Part shown: positions 44,450 through 57,341 of the stretch, in pieces
Position numbering within the stretch: the first letter of the stretch is position 1
Layout of the letters: each line of letters begins with the position of its first letter
Assembly (NCBI RefSeq): GCF_018294505.1
Contig: NC_057802.1
Location: 310,641,137 to 310,705,136, forward strand
Origin: Triticum aestivum
Lineage: Eukaryota > Streptophyta > Magnoliopsida > Poales > Poaceae
Direction of reading: 5' to 3'
DNA: 64,000 bases
Program-made: the position numbers and the translations under genes
The notes under the pieces: model-generated
Told to the model about the DNA's origin: nothing
Seen by the model: the letters and a program-made list of their open reading frames with translations, nothing else
The model's database searches: none

Positions 44450-45660
44450 AAACAGAGGCAATGTGTCGATGATGTCTCAAACAAAAAATGTAACATATGC
44501 AATGTGTGTGAAACAGAGTCATGGATATATCATATATAGAGGGAGTGATCCACGAGAAGAGAGTGGAGGGATCATCGGCGTGAGATATCGATAAAATCGA
44601 AAACAGGGATGAAGTGTGTGGTTGCGCGATCGATAAAGAGTGCCATCGAATTTGAGCTTGCCCACGTCAAAGATACAGGGCGGCTGGCCTACTGGAATTT
44701 GAGAGGGCAGAGGTGCGGTTTTTTGTGTGTGGCATGGATACATACCTACAATGTTCGAATATCGGTGTGGCGGGGGGAGGGGCATAGACCTAACTATAGA
44801 GAGGTAGATCGACTAGTATATGTGTGGAGAAGGAGAGAGACCTAGCTATGTATTTAGGGAGATCAATCGGCATCCATGCATATGTGTAGTAGAGGAATAA
44901 GGTTGGGAGAAAGACAAAGGTGGAGTGTTGGAGGGTTGGTGGTGAAGTGGCATCTCACAAATGATGGGAGAGGCCTGCTAGACAAACAGAGGGTATGAGT
45001 GCATATTAATAAGAGAGGGTCGGGGATGTCTGTCTGTCTATGCACGTGCGTGTGAGAGATGGGTCGGGAGGTATGCAAGGATGATGAGGGGAGACGATAT
45101 GGTTGTGGTAAGCATGCGTAACTACATAGGAAGATCAACTGTCGTGTGTCCGAGAAAGGGAGAGACATAACTAGTGAGGTAAGTCTATCGGTGCGTGGGG
45201 GAAAAGAATTATAGTCGACCTAGCTATATGTAGGGAGATCAGTACGTATACATGCATGCATGTGTTAGAAGCAAATAAGGTCCGGAGAGACAGACAGGGG
45301 GAGAGTGGTGCGGCTAGGAGGTGGTGCGAGAGGCCTACTATGTCGAGGGGGGAGGAGTGCGCGAGTATGAGATCGATGAAAAGAGGGGCGGGAGTGTGCA
45401 CCTGCGTGGAACCGTATTGGACATAGGGGGGCATGGACGGTGAGAAGAGAAGAGGGGAAGTATGTGTTTGTGGTAGGCACACTTGGCTAGAGAGGTATAC
45501 CGACCGGTGTGTGCCGGAAAGGAGCCGGGGGGCCTACACACACCGCAGGTGAACGACCTAAAGAGAAATAACGAACGTGTGCGATGGAGGGGACGCTGAG
45601 GGAGGGTGAGAGGGGGGTGTGTGCATGCACGATACAAAGTTAGCGCTAGCTAGCTACAAA
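44450..45660 (+). repeat. Purine-rich degenerate tandem repeat (~390 bp)
   Basis: GACCTAGCTATGT followed by AGGGAGATCA occurs at about 44838 and 45220, with related blocks (GAGAGGCCTRCTA, GGCGTATGAGTGC-like) at matching offsets. The plus strand is strongly G/A-rich throughout. The minus-strand frames rich in Pro/Ser/Leu are by-products of this composition. Confidence 0.55.
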
Positions 45661-46170
45661 GAGAAGAGGATCGTGAAGGTGTAAAAGAAGAGATCATAAT
45701 TCATTATAAAAAAGTGGATACAGATACTTGAAGAAGATATCATAATGTAGAACATTGATTATAATTTGGGCTAATGTGTGGCTTTTGCAGCTCAGGGCTA
45801 AATACTTGTCATAATGTAGGGGGCGGGGCACTATACTTTGTGTGATAAACACGGTGTACATATGGAACATGGTTTATATTATGAATATCTAGTTAGTACA
45901 TCAAATGTACTATTATTTGGAATCAACATCAAGTGTATTCAAAAAATTGAATTCGAGTTCATATAGTACACATAGTTCATATCTATCTCTATAGTAATCA
46001 TGTGGTGTGTTGTTAAGGTAATACAAGAATGATGGATGAAGTTGGCAACAATCATGATTGTAGATTCTGATTGAAATAGAGAAACGAATTCAAATTTAGT
46101 TCGAATTGCAGTGGTAGTATAGACATTTGGAATGCACTAAAATGTTGGTATGAGTAGGTTACATGCATTA
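45661..46170. other. No recognisable feature
   Basis: AT-rich sequence without repeats or ORFs that I can assign. Confidence 0.4.
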
Positions 46171-46443
46171 GGCTGGCCATAGTGGGAGTAACATAACCGG
46201 TAACATGCACTTGGGACTAGCCAACATGCTTATGTGGCACATAATTAAAGAAGAGAGACAGGATTAGAGTAACATAGGTAGATACTGTATCATGTTAAAT
46301 GCTATGCTACTTTGTGTCACGCATGGAAATAAATATGATCATCTATGATACTACATTATGATACTATGCACTATGGAGGTAGTATCATACACTAGTATCA
46401 TATGCATGATACTAGTATATGATACTCCCCACTATGAGTAGCC
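46171..46443. mobile_element. Tourist MITE
   Basis: 273 bases flanked by TTA (46168-46170, 46444-46446). Ends GGCTGGCCATAGTGGGAGTA and CTCCCCACTATGAGTAGCC are inverted repeats. A 27-base relative of its end lies at about 23170. Confidence 0.88.
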
Positions 46444-47061
46444 TTATACAACCAGCGAATAAATTTAATTGGACATAACATGGATTCATAGCTTTGAATA
46501 GCATTTGTATAGTAAAATGGGACAAGACTCTCTCTTTGTGTGGTGTGAATAGTTTTATTTTTTTCATTTTTTCCATTGAGGGAAGTGCAAATTAATTTGG
46601 TACGTACAAGTATAATATTACATGTTAGGCTTGTCCCTAAAATTCAACCCGCGCCTTGTCATATCCCGAAAATTTAGACATCGTGCTCCCAAAACTAGCG
46701 CCTTCACAACCCGCGCCTTGCTATCCCGAAATTACAACACGCGCGAAAACTCCCTCCAGCTGCCAAATCCCGACACGCAAAATCCCCCTTCTAACCCTGA
46801 GCCGAAAGGGCTGCTAGTTCAAATCGGTGGGGTACTTTTGTAACACACCCTACATTTTGGACAAGCGCGTCCCTAAGTCATGGTTCCCCCTCCCATCGCC
46901 TCCTTTTCGCCATTCGAAGTCCCAGGCCGCCATAACCTCTCTGCTCTAGCCGTGAAACCCCACCCTCCTCCGTCCGCCACCTCATCGCTGCCCAGCCGGA
47001 GCCTCTTCCCCGACGACGTCGTCCACCGCAACAGCTCAACGTCCCTCATCCACCTCCCCGG

Positions 47062-50000
47062 ATGAGGATCCGTCGTCCATCTCGTCGTCCCGCCGGTTCA
47101 GCCGCCCCGTCCTCCACCTCCAAGGAGCTACTCCGACGATCGCCTCGTCTATCGCGGGCTGCTGCATCCCCACAGTGTCGCCTTAACCTGCTCCACCGGA
47201 ACCGCAGCATCCTCACCGACTCCTCGGACGAAGCCGAGGCCTACTCGGCGCCACCAAAGAGGCTGTACACTCATCGCATCGCACCTTCTCCTTAACTCGA
47301 CCTCCCGGCGCCGACGGTGCTTCATCCCGCACCCCCATGGAGCGGCTACCTCGAAGCCGGCACCACGGGCGACATCTCCATGGCGGCTCTCCCCCAGTGC
47401 GAGGCCCCTTCGGCGGCGGCGTCCATACCAGCCGGATCTGCTGCTGCTGCTCCGGCTCTCTCTCGGTCGCTCGCACAGCTGTTGCTGCTCCGGGTCTTGC
47501 TTGTGTTGTTGCTGCTGCTCCGGCTCTTGCTCGTTCGCTCGCGCTGCTGCTGCTACTCTCCCCCTCGCTCGTGCTGCTGCTCTGCTCCTATTTAGCTACA
47601 CTTCTGTCGACTGAATCGACTTTTGGGTCAGTCGATTTTCAGGGGGGCTCGGCGGAGTTAAGGAAGAACCACCCACAGCGGGGAGGGGGGCTCGCCGGAG
47701 AGGTACCCCACTATCTATCTTAGGGTTCAGGGTGGGGGCGGTGGTCACTGGCGGTGGGGGCGTGGTGGTGGGGCAGTGGCGGGGGGATCGCCAAAGAAAA
47801 AGCTCGGCGTGGAGGGCGGCGGCAAACCGGCGGTGGGGAGTTACTTCGGGGCGGCGAGGCGGCGGCGGACCGGTGGTGGGGAGTTGTTTCAGGGCGGCGA
47901 GGTGGCGCGGGGGCCGGCGGTTCGGCCGGTGGTGGCGGGCGGCTCGGGGGGGTGCAGGTTGAAGATGAACTGCAGGCCCTCCCTAAACTACATGTGAAGT
48001 TCCTCTCTGCTACCATTGCGTTCAGTTTCGACAGTAACATTCAGATTCCATAGTAAATTTCAGTTTCGACAGTTAAGTTCAGAGTCATCAGTTTTTACCT
48101 CATCTGTTGTAGTCAGGTGGTTTTTGGTGATGTAAATTTAACCTATTACCTTTTGGTAATGTATTTTACATCATCTATAGGAGATGCTATTAGAATCCCA
48201 CTTGAGTCTTGTGCTGCTTCAGCCTCGACGTCTTACGGCTCACCGCAGCTGCTCCAATGACGGAACGATCCATCACAACAGAGCAGTGCCCTGGACGCCG
48301 TCTACAGATTCCTCAGATCTTCCTCCACACCTCCGATAGCCACCTCTGCCTCAACTTCTTCAGCGACCAATGCAATGATGCTGAGGTCGACACGGCTACG
48401 GCAAAGAGGTTGTACACTTGTCGCATCACTTATTACTCTACATTCCCGTCGATCCATTAGGGCTATTTTGGTTCAACGGAATAACATAGCAATAGGAAAT
48501 TTTCCTATGGCACTCTACTATTCAGTTATTCATGCATTTTGTTGAAAGGAATGGAGCAAAACATCCACCTGGACCTAATTTTCAAAATCCTATGCATGAA
48601 AACAAGACCAGGTGCATTACTGGCAAAATAACATTCTAACTGTACACGCTTTCATTTGGTTTCACTTTATTTTGGCCATGTTTCTTTGCATTCCTCTGCT
48701 CCTCCAATTCCTGTGAACCAAACACCCAAGTTGACAGAAATCCTGTGTTCACAAATGCTCTGTTTCCCATGTGCATTCCTATCCTATTCCGGTGTTTTCC
48801 TCCTATCCCTGCGTTTTTAGAATCATGCAAGCCAAATGAGCCCTTACAGAATTACTTCAGTTACAGGTAGGTGTCGAAGAAAACTTTGTGTGGTTTGTCC
48901 TGCTCCTGCCGCGACGTCGTCCACCTCACCTGAGCTGCTCCATCGACAGAAGCATCCACCAAACCAGACATCACGACTCCTGACCGTCTTTCGCCGCCTC
49001 AGATCTCCTTCCCTGCCGCCGGCACCCACCGCAACGGCATCACCATCATCGACTCAGCAGATGAACCTGAGGAGTACACGGGTCCACAAGAGAGGTCGCA
49101 CTCTTTTGTTTCTGCTTATGTTATGCATTGCTTAATATTACCTGCTACTTTATTGTCCTGTTCACCTCTTAGACTCCAAGTCAGGTCCAAATTGATGTTC
49201 AAACTTGAGTTCTAAATTAGTTGTGGGGCACATATCGAGGCAGCAATGAATAGTATCTCTGTCTAATATCTGGTTCACCTAGGGTATGCCTATGTTGTTC
49301 ATCTTGGGTGGGAAACAAATAGTAAAGCAATCATCATCTGTTTTTTTATTAAATTAAAGCAATCATCAGCCTGCTATCATTATTTTTGGATCCATCCACT
49401 GGTTGTTACCATTACTCTAGATTTCTGCATGCTCTCCTTACATAATCTCACTATATTTTTTTGTATGCATGTCAGATATTGTACACAGTCATGCTGAACA
49501 TGTAGAGAAAAAGAGAAGAGTTTTGCGCGGCAATACAATGTCATGCAGACATCGCTCCATGGTGGGTTCAATGGCAAACCCTCCCCCCTCTCCAGATTGT
49601 AATCCAGAGGAAGATATCTGTTCTGAGGCGGATTCAGACGCAGCTGACCACTCCTATTTACCCCCCAAGGTGTTTGCTCTAACTTGGCATGATGATGTTA
49701 GTCATATCATGCATATGTTGCCTTGCAGTGCCTACTTTCGACATCATATATGTCATCTGCTTAGTTTAGACATGTTCTGTAATGCCACCTGTTTAGTTTC
49801 AATATCATATATGGGAATTATGCAGTCTCATGTCTTTTAGCCAGCCATAATATATGTGAAATGTGCAATGCCATCCTGTTTAACCAGGCATCATATATTT
49901 GAATGATATCTTGCCCATCCTTTTCTTCATTACATTTCCATTTGTCGACAATGTTTGTACATTAAACTACTCTTCCTGTGAATCAGCCATTTGAGTGGGT

Positions 50001-52494
50001 GATGGAAAAATCTGGAGTGAAAACAAGGCCTTCAGAGCAGACAGTGCTACCTGTCGAAGCAGATCTCTTGCTGGGTCCCGATAGCTCCTCAGAGATGGAT
50101 TCAGAGACAGATGACCAGTCCTATTCCCCCACCGAGGTGTATGCTCTAACTTGGCACGGTTATACTGCTCATATCATGCATATGGTGTCTTGCATTGCAT
50201 AGTTTAGACATCATATACACAATATTCAACACCATGTTCTTAGTTCAGACATCATATATGCGAATGCCCTCTGCTTAGCATATAAATCACATATGTGAAT
50301 TAAATCATGCGATCCTGATTACTTAGATAACATGTATGTGAATTATGTCATGCGATCCTGTTTAGTTAGTCATCATATCTTTGAATTATGTTATGCTATG
50401 CTATCCAGTTTAGATAGACATCATATATGTGAAATTATGTCATGCTATCCGTTTTAGTTAAACAATATACATGTCAACTATTTCATGCCCTCTTTTTTCC
50501 ACACTATCTATTGCATCTGTCTCTCATACAATGTCTGTACATTCAACTATATTTCCTGTTTATCAGCCATTTGAATTGGAGCGGGTGATGGCAGTATCTA
50601 GCGGAGTAAAAACACGGTCTTCAAATAAAACAGTGCTACCTCTTGGTGGAGATAGCACCCCGGTTGTACATGCACGAGAACCAGCCCTACCACACATAAT
50701 CCAGACTCTCGCAGATTTTACCCCTACTGCGATGGACAGAGAACCAGCTTCACCCAATCTAACCCCAACCCCAGCAGATAGTAACCCAGTTCCTGTTGAC
50801 ACAGCACCATCTCCACCACAGAGCTCCCAAACAAGAGCAGTTAGTAAGGCAGCTCCAGTGCCCAAAGCGCCAGTACTACCACGGCGAACCCCAACTCCAC
50901 CAGTTAGTACACCTATTCCTGTGGAGGAAGCACAACCAGCCATTCATAGTTTAGCATCTATCGCATTTGATGTTGTTAAATCCTATGTGCGTATCTTCCC
51001 ATCATGGAAATATTATACTGAAGATGAAGGAAAATGCCAGTTGCAGGTGTTTGTCCAGGAGTTATGTGTAAGTAATGTTATTCATGGCAATTACTTTGCT
51101 TTGTCCCATACATTCTACCTCCATGATGGTTATAATACAGCAAATTTTCCCATTTTTCTCTATAGAGAAGGACCGATTTGGAAACTCAGGATGAGGTAAC
51201 CTGTGCTAATACCTCTGCTATCTTCAAGAATGCTTGGTGGCAGTATCAGAATTACCTGAAGAAAACGTACTTCACTGGCAAAGAAACTCATCAAATTCCC
51301 TTACGTTCTCCTGAGACACATTTACTGGACGATGACTGGGAACGCCTTGTTCTGTACTGGTCCCGAACCAAGAATGTGGTAAGGTCTATGAGCTCATTTT
51401 ATTTTAAGTACTATATGCTTGCGTCTTACTGTACTCTGTTCATGTAGAACAAGTGCTTAAACCTGAAGAACAACTGTTCTCATTTAAGATTCCATTGCTA
51501 TCGTGCATACTGCTTTGCTCTTGTATCACTGTATTTACTCATACAAACTTATTTTTAAATTGAACGATCCAATGGAAACTCCAATGGCACAACAGGTATG
51601 TTTACGCATGTTTCTTTAACAGGTTTGCTCTTATAAATAGCTTTGTTGATTTCAATTTCAATTGTGTATACAGTTGACTTCTCATATCATGCACATTACT
51701 AGCATCACAACAGGGCCAATAGTGTTGTTGTACATGTAGACCCGTGGTACCCATCTGAAATCTTGTTGTGCCGTGTAGTTTCCCACGCTTTGTATTCTTT
51801 CAGTGCTGCTTTCTCTTGAACTGATATGATTTGAACCGTGTCTCTATTTTCATTTGGCAAGACAATAAAGTGACCATAGGACTTAGATATATGTTTGTTT
51901 GATGCTTTTATAACGTACTACTTGGCAATAGAAGACTTGGTAGTTTAATCTTGTCCACCTTACTAATGAACTGGTTCACCGAAATGAGTTTCATATACTA
52001 GTACATGCTAAACCTGTTATGTGTCTGCTTGTTTCTTCTTTTAGAATGCTGACAGAATATTGGGGAAGAGTGTCTTATTAAGCAATGGTAAAGGAAGTAA
52101 TGCAGATAAGGTTCAGGATCATGAGACATCCTTGTTGGTCTCCAACAAAGCTGATAAAACAACTAAGGAAAACTATCTTGAAGACAGTGAGACTACCCCA
52201 AAGTCCTGTCTTGGTTTACTGTTCGAGTTACTGGCCACTACCGCTTGCACAATCTATTCAAACTCACTGTCTGAATCAGTTCGGTTTCTTGAGTCTCAAC
52301 TACAAGCTGAAAGACATCGATCAGCTATGCTGCGACAAAAAGCGGAAGGACTGCGGAAGTCCCTGGAGCATTCAGATGCATACTTTCTGGTGCAAGAACA
52401 AGCGTTGGAGGATTTTAGCGCCAAACAGGACAAAGCTAATAAGCTTGCTAAGCTTATTGCCAGCATGGTGGATACCCAGGATAACATTTCTTGA
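47062..52494 (+). CDS. Multi-exon CACTA-associated protein, transposase-like domain and coiled coil
   Basis: Well supported exons are 49476-49669, 49987-50136, 50567-51067, 51166-51378 and 52045-52494, with consensus GT/AG sites and open frames across all junctions; the last three introns are phase 0. An upstream exon ends at 49094 (HKR). Earlier N-terminal exon copies lie at about 47062-47270 and 48240-48410. Exons 2 and 3 are a repeat pair (PFEWVMEKSGVKTR / PFELERVMAVSSGVKTR), after acidic ends SEADSDAADHSY and SEMDSETDDQSY. The 51166 exon (FKNAWWQYQNYLKKTYF, IPLRSPETHLLDDDWERLVLYWS) resembles the plant En/Spm-associated transposase domain. The last exon ends in a coiled coil (VRFLESQLQAERHRSAML). 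It is probably the regulatory ORF of the CACTA ending at 54006. The start codon is uncertain (46880 or 47062). Confidence 0.65.
47395..47990 (+). other. CTG-rich and CpG-rich stretch in the gene's 5' region
   Basis: GCTGCTGCT/CCGGCTCT repeats (47430-47590), then GGCGG-rich DNA (47640-47960). Open frames here are compositional. It could be a first intron or a GC-rich promoter of the downstream gene. Confidence 0.4.
48460..48843. mobile_element. Tourist-like MITE in an intron
   Basis: 384 bases flanked by TTA (48457-48459, 48844-48846). Ends GGGCTATTTTGGTT and AAGCCAAATGAGCCC are inverted repeats. It lies between N-terminal exon copies of the gene at 47062-52494. Confidence 0.75.
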
Positions 52495-52794
52495 GCTCTT
52501 CTGAAGTTGTTTCAGTTATGGACTTGTTTTGCTGCCGCGTTTATTTGCACTGGTGGCCAATTTTGACGGCCAGTGTATGTAATATGCTGCTTTGTTCCCT
52601 ATATTTGCACTGGTGCCGAACTTTGATGCCCAGTGGATGTAATATGTGTAATAGCTGTAATAGGCTAGCATTAGTTGCTTGCTTATTTATTTCCTTATTG
52701 TCTTGTTTAGTTGTTTGCTTGTAGTCACTGCTGTTCTTTTTCCGTGTTTTTCTAGTGGCCACAATAACCTATTTCTGGTAACTAGGCCACAATA

Positions 52795-53760
52795 ATCATG
52801 GCAACACATGGATTGTTATAACCATGGGCCTCCTGCGGGCCATAGGATCCATGGGCCTTCTACGGGCCGTAGGATCCATGGACTTTCTACGGGCCGCATG
52901 ATCCATGGGCCTTCTAAGGGCTGTATGATCCACTGGTCTTCTACGGGCCGTAGGATCCATGGGCCTTCTACGGGGCGTATAATTATTTCGCCAGACATGG
53001 GTCGTACTATTCGTGGACCATAACGGGCCGTCAATAGGTCATATTTGATAACGCTATGAAAACAGCCCAACGGGTTAACGGGCCACAAACGGGCCGAATG
53101 TAACCACGGGCTGAATTTGCCCACAAATGGAACAGGCCAGTAACGGACCGTAACTAACCGAATTTAGAAATGAGCCCAAGAAAAAATGGGCCCTTAGAAG
53201 GCCGAAAGTTAACACGGGCTGGAAACGGCCGACAGAATAATGGGCCGTTTATGTGTATAAAGCGATACACTGTTCATTATGGGCCAGTTTCATCTCGGGC
53301 CTTTAATGGGCCGAGAGTTACAAAGGGCCTCATATGGGCCGAAAGACATCATGGTCCATACATGGGCCGGAAGTTACAACGGGCTGGAATCATATTGGAC
53401 GGCCCAGATGAAGCTACTGGGCTTAATTCCGATAGGCTGTAACGGGTCGGGAGTTAGCGGGTCGTAAATGGGTTATATACGAATAGGCCGTTAACAGGCT
53501 TTCCGTGGGCCGGCCCGTTACCTTCTGACCAAGTCAAACGGGCCGGCTTTTTCACCAGAATGGGCCTCTGTTGGGTCGTGCCACGTGTCGACGTATCATA
53601 GGCGCCTCCTGTCCAATGAGTGGATGACATCTGTCCCAACGGTGAGCCAACACGTGTTTCCTCTGGCCAATGAGAATTTTACACGTGGAAAATCCCCATT
53701 GGTTCGGGCTGTTAACGGGTTATCGGATCCAAAACCGGACCCGATAGCTTAACGCCGACA
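52795..53760. repeat. GGGCC-rich subterminal array of the CACTA element
   Basis: About five ~33-bp units of ATCCATGGGCCTTCTACGGG (52845-52980), then dozens of scattered GGGCCG/CGGGCC/GGGCTG motifs at roughly 20-40 base spacing to about 53530. The remainder is a CACGTG-bearing stretch. No ORF is credible. Confidence 0.7.
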
Positions 53761-54006
53761 TGTTACGGTGGATGCCACATGTCGGTCACCCTTGACGAAA
53801 GCACTTCTATGACGCGCGATTTATCGTCATGGAAGTGGACACTTCCATGATGATAATTTTGGTAATGTCATGGAACACTTCTACAACAGCACAGGTATGA
53901 CTATGTTGATTCTGTCATAACATCGTCATGGATGTACATGCATGACAAAAAACGTGACCTACTGTGACAAACACGTATCATCACGGAAGTGTATTTTTTT
54001 GTAGTG
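53761..54006 (+). mobile_element. CACTA transposon right terminus
   Basis: Ends GTATTTTTTTGTAGTG, the complement of a CACTACAAAAAAATAC start. Inside it the motif CACTTCCATGA/CTTCTATGACG recurs about every 40-60 bases, as in CACTA subterminal regions. The left terminus was not found in the window. Confidence 0.8.
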
Positions 54007-55014
54007 ATAGCTAGTAGTTAGATGGCTTCTTCTCTCTCTTTGATTCTCAATACAAAGTTCTCCTCGTTGTTCTTGGAGATTTATTCGATGTAATACTCTT
54101 TTGTGGTGTGTTTGCCGAGATTTGATGAATTGTGGATTATGATCAACTTATCTATGAATATTATTTGAATCTTCTCTGAATTCTTATATGCATGATTTGA
54201 TATCTTTGCAAGTCTCTTTGAACTATCGATTTGGTTTGGCCAACTAGATTGGTTTTTCTTGCAATGGGAGAAGTGCTTAGCTTTGGGTTCAATCTTGCGG
54301 TGCTCGATCCTAGTGACAGAAGGGGAACCGACATGTATTGTATTGTTGCCATCGAGGATAAAAATATGGGGTTTTTATCATAATGCTTGAGTTAATTCCT
54401 CTACATCATGTCATCTTGCTTAAGGCGTTACTCCATTCTTTATGAACTTAATACTCTAGATGCATGCTGGATAGCGGTCGATGTGTGGAGTAGTAGTAGT
54501 ATATGCAGAATCATTTCGGTCTACTTGACACGGCGTGATGCCTATATTCATGATCATTTCCTTAGATATCATCATAACTTTGCGCTTTTCTATCAATTTC
54601 TTGGCAGTAATTTGTTCACCCACTGTAATAATTTCTATCTTGAGAGAAGCCTCTAGTGAAACCTATGGCCCCCGAGCCTATTTTCCATCATATAAGTTTC
54701 TGATCTACAATTTTAGTTCCCTATTTACTTTCTTTGCAATCTTTTACTTTCTGTTCCATAAACCAAAAATACCAAAAACATTACTTTACCATTTACTTAT
54801 CTCTATCAGATCTCATGTTGCAAATAACCGTGAAGGGATTGACAACCCCTTTATCGTGTTTGGTGCAAGTCGGTGTTTGTTTGTGCAGGTATTCGGTGGC
54901 TTGCGCGTTGTCTCCTACTGGATTGATACATTGGTTCTCAAAACTGAGGGAAATACTTACTCTAATTTGCTGCATCACCCTTTCCTCTTCAAGGGAAAAA
55001 CCAACGCAAGATCA
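54007..55014 (+). repeat. LTR of a non-autonomous element, 5' part missing
   Basis: It matches 56586-57341 from ATAGCTAGTAGNTAGATGGC onward, then continues to CGCAAGATCA. The part equivalent to 56031-56585 is missing because the CACTA end lies here. If TGAT (56031) and ATCA (55014) are the two ends, they are inverted. Confidence 0.8.
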
Positions 55015-56030
55015 AGAGGTAGCACACCTCGCCACCGGCCACCATGGGATGGCACTGGATCTTCGGCCGCAAGGGCAGGAACAACCATGAGGCCGGCTCT
55101 TCCTCCAGCCATCGTCGTCACCGCTCCACCCCTCCACCTCCACCATCTGCACCTCCGGCACCCGCATTTCACATCGCACCATCGGTGGCTGGACCTCGCA
55201 TGAGGTCGTACGTCAAGGCGGAGATTTGCAAATGTTACTGGGAGACGGGCACGCCGCTTCCATGGGGCAACATGCACCTCCCCAATAACTAGCATCTCTC
55301 CATTGATCGGTTGCCTATCCCACCCATCCCGGTGAGCGGTCGTGCCCGACACGAGAAGATCGCCAGCCGCCGCGCCCGCCTGCCGCCAGACCTCATCAAC
55401 GACCGAAGGTACGCACCATACTCCCCTCTGTGGGACATCTCGCTGCACAACGAGCACGATCTACACCGGCAATCGTTCTTTGTCGGTCGTGCTCTGAGCC
55501 CGGCATGCCGCATGCGCGCCTCTAGCCCTCCCAACCATGCGGACGTAGGCTAGTCCACGGCCTGACGCCAAAGCCATCCCCATCGCTGTACCCACCATTG
55601 CCCGCTCTGATGACGGCCGAGGAGGAGGAGCTGGTGAGCCAGGTCATGGAGGACTCCCTCCACACCCACGAGGAGGACCGGTGGTAGGGCCTCGAGCACA
55701 TGATAGCCCTCTCTATGGCCGGCAACGTCGCCACCCCAGAGTTTGACGTCGTGGTGAAGGAGGAGGCCATGGAGGACATGCATCAGGAGGAGCCCGCGTC
55801 ACGGAAGTCGACGATGGTCGGCCAAAAGTGGTCCTGGACGGAGACGGTCCCATGCACGTCGGAGCCCGTGCCCGGCGAGGCCTGGTCACCATCCCCGCCA
55901 TGAGAAGAGGTAGTGCATGCACCAATGCAGCCACCTCCGGCCGCGCCTCCCACCTGGCAGGGGCCGTCGGCCCACCTGTGGACGCCGCCGCCATACATCG
56001 ACCTCACGGGCGACGACGATGGCGGCAATT
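55015..56030 (+). pseudogene. Captured-type ORF of a non-autonomous LTR element
   Basis: The whole internal region is one coding remnant. An ATG at 55044 opens MGWHWIFGRKGRNN with Ser/Pro-rich sequence, then PWGNMHLPNN, a TAG (55290-55292) where a Trp is expected, and HLSIDRLPIPPIPVSGRARH with YAPYSPLWDISLHNEHD. A later frame carries MEDSLHTHEEDRW and ends YIDLTGDDDGGN directly at the second LTR. I know similar 'WHLS...VPPVP' proteins as frequent uncharacterised ORFs in Triticeae repeats. No gag or pol is present. Function unknown. Confidence 0.62.
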
Positions 56031-57341
56031 TGATACGTCTCCAACGTATCTATAATTGTTTATTGTTTGATGCTATTGTATTATCTATTTTGGATGTTTT
56101 ATATGCATTAATATGTTGTTTTATATTTTTTTGGGACTAACCTATTAACCTAGAGCCCAGTGCCAGTTTTTGTTTTTTCCTTGTTTTTGAGTTTCACAGA
56201 AAAGGAATACCAAACGGAGTCCAAACGGAATAAAACCTTTGCGAAGATTTTTCTTGGACCAGAAGACACCCCAGAGACTTGGAGATCAAGTCGGAAGAGC
56301 CACGAGGCGGCCACAAGGGGTAGGGTGCGCCCCCTGCCTTGTGGGCCCCTCGTGACTCCCCTGACCTAATTCTTCAGCCTATATATTCCCAAATATTCCC
56401 AAACCACCAGAAGTATCCACGAAAACACTTTTCCACCGCATCAACCTTCTGTTCCCGTAAGATCCCATCTTGGGACCTTTTCCGGCATCCTGCCGGACGG
56501 GGATTCGATCACGGAGGGCTTCTACATCAACTCTATTGCCCTTCCGATGAAGCGTGAGTAGTTTACCACAGACTTACGGGTCCATAGCTAGTAGCTAGAT
56601 GGCTTCTTCTCTCTCTTTGATTCTCAATACCATGTTCTCCTCGATGTTCTTGGATATCTATCCAATGTAATCTTCTTTTGCGGTGTGTTTGTCAAGATCC
56701 GGTGAATTGTGGATTTATGATCAGCTTATCTATGAATATTATTTGAATCTTCTCTGAATTCTTTTATGCGTGATTTGGTATCTTTGTAATTCTCTTCGAA
56801 CTATCGGTTTGGTTTGGCCAACTAGATTGGTTTTTCTTGCAATGCGAGAAGTGCTTAGCTTTGGGTTCAATCTTGTGGTGCCCTTTCCCAGTGACAGTAG
56901 GGGTAGCAAGGCACATATTGTATTGTTGCCATCGAGGATAAAAAGATGGGTTTTACATCATATTGCTTGAGTTTATTCCTCTACATCATGTCATCTTACT
57001 TAATGCGTTACCCTACTCTTCATGAACTTAATACTCTAGATGCAGGCAGGAGTCGGTCAATGTGTGGAGTAATATTAGTAGATGCAGAATCAATTCAGTC
57101 TACTTGACACGGACGTGATGCCTATATTTCATGATCATTGCCTTAGATATCGTCATAACTTTGCGCTTTTCTATCAATTGCTCGACAGTAATTTGTTCAC
57201 ACACCATATTATTTGCTATCTTGAGAGATGCCTCTAGGGAAACCTATGGCCCCCGGGTCTATTTTCGATCATATAAGTTTCCGATCTACTATTTTGCAAT
57301 ATTTTACTTTCCAATCTATAAACCTAAAATACCAAAAATAT
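56031..57341 (+). repeat. Second LTR of the non-autonomous element, interrupted
   Basis: Begins TGATACGTCTCCAACGTATC, a start I know from abundant wheat Gypsy-related families. It has TATATATTCCCAAATATTCC at about 56380. It is broken at 57341 by the next element; the expected target copy there would be AATAT. Confidence 0.82.

Noticed and set aside
44863..45637. Pro/Ser-rich minus-strand ORFs
   Set aside because: Produced by the purine-rich plus strand; the repeats explain them.
46622..46843. 73-codon ORF before the CACTA gene
   Set aside because: Looks like the non-coding leader of the element; no splice support or domain.
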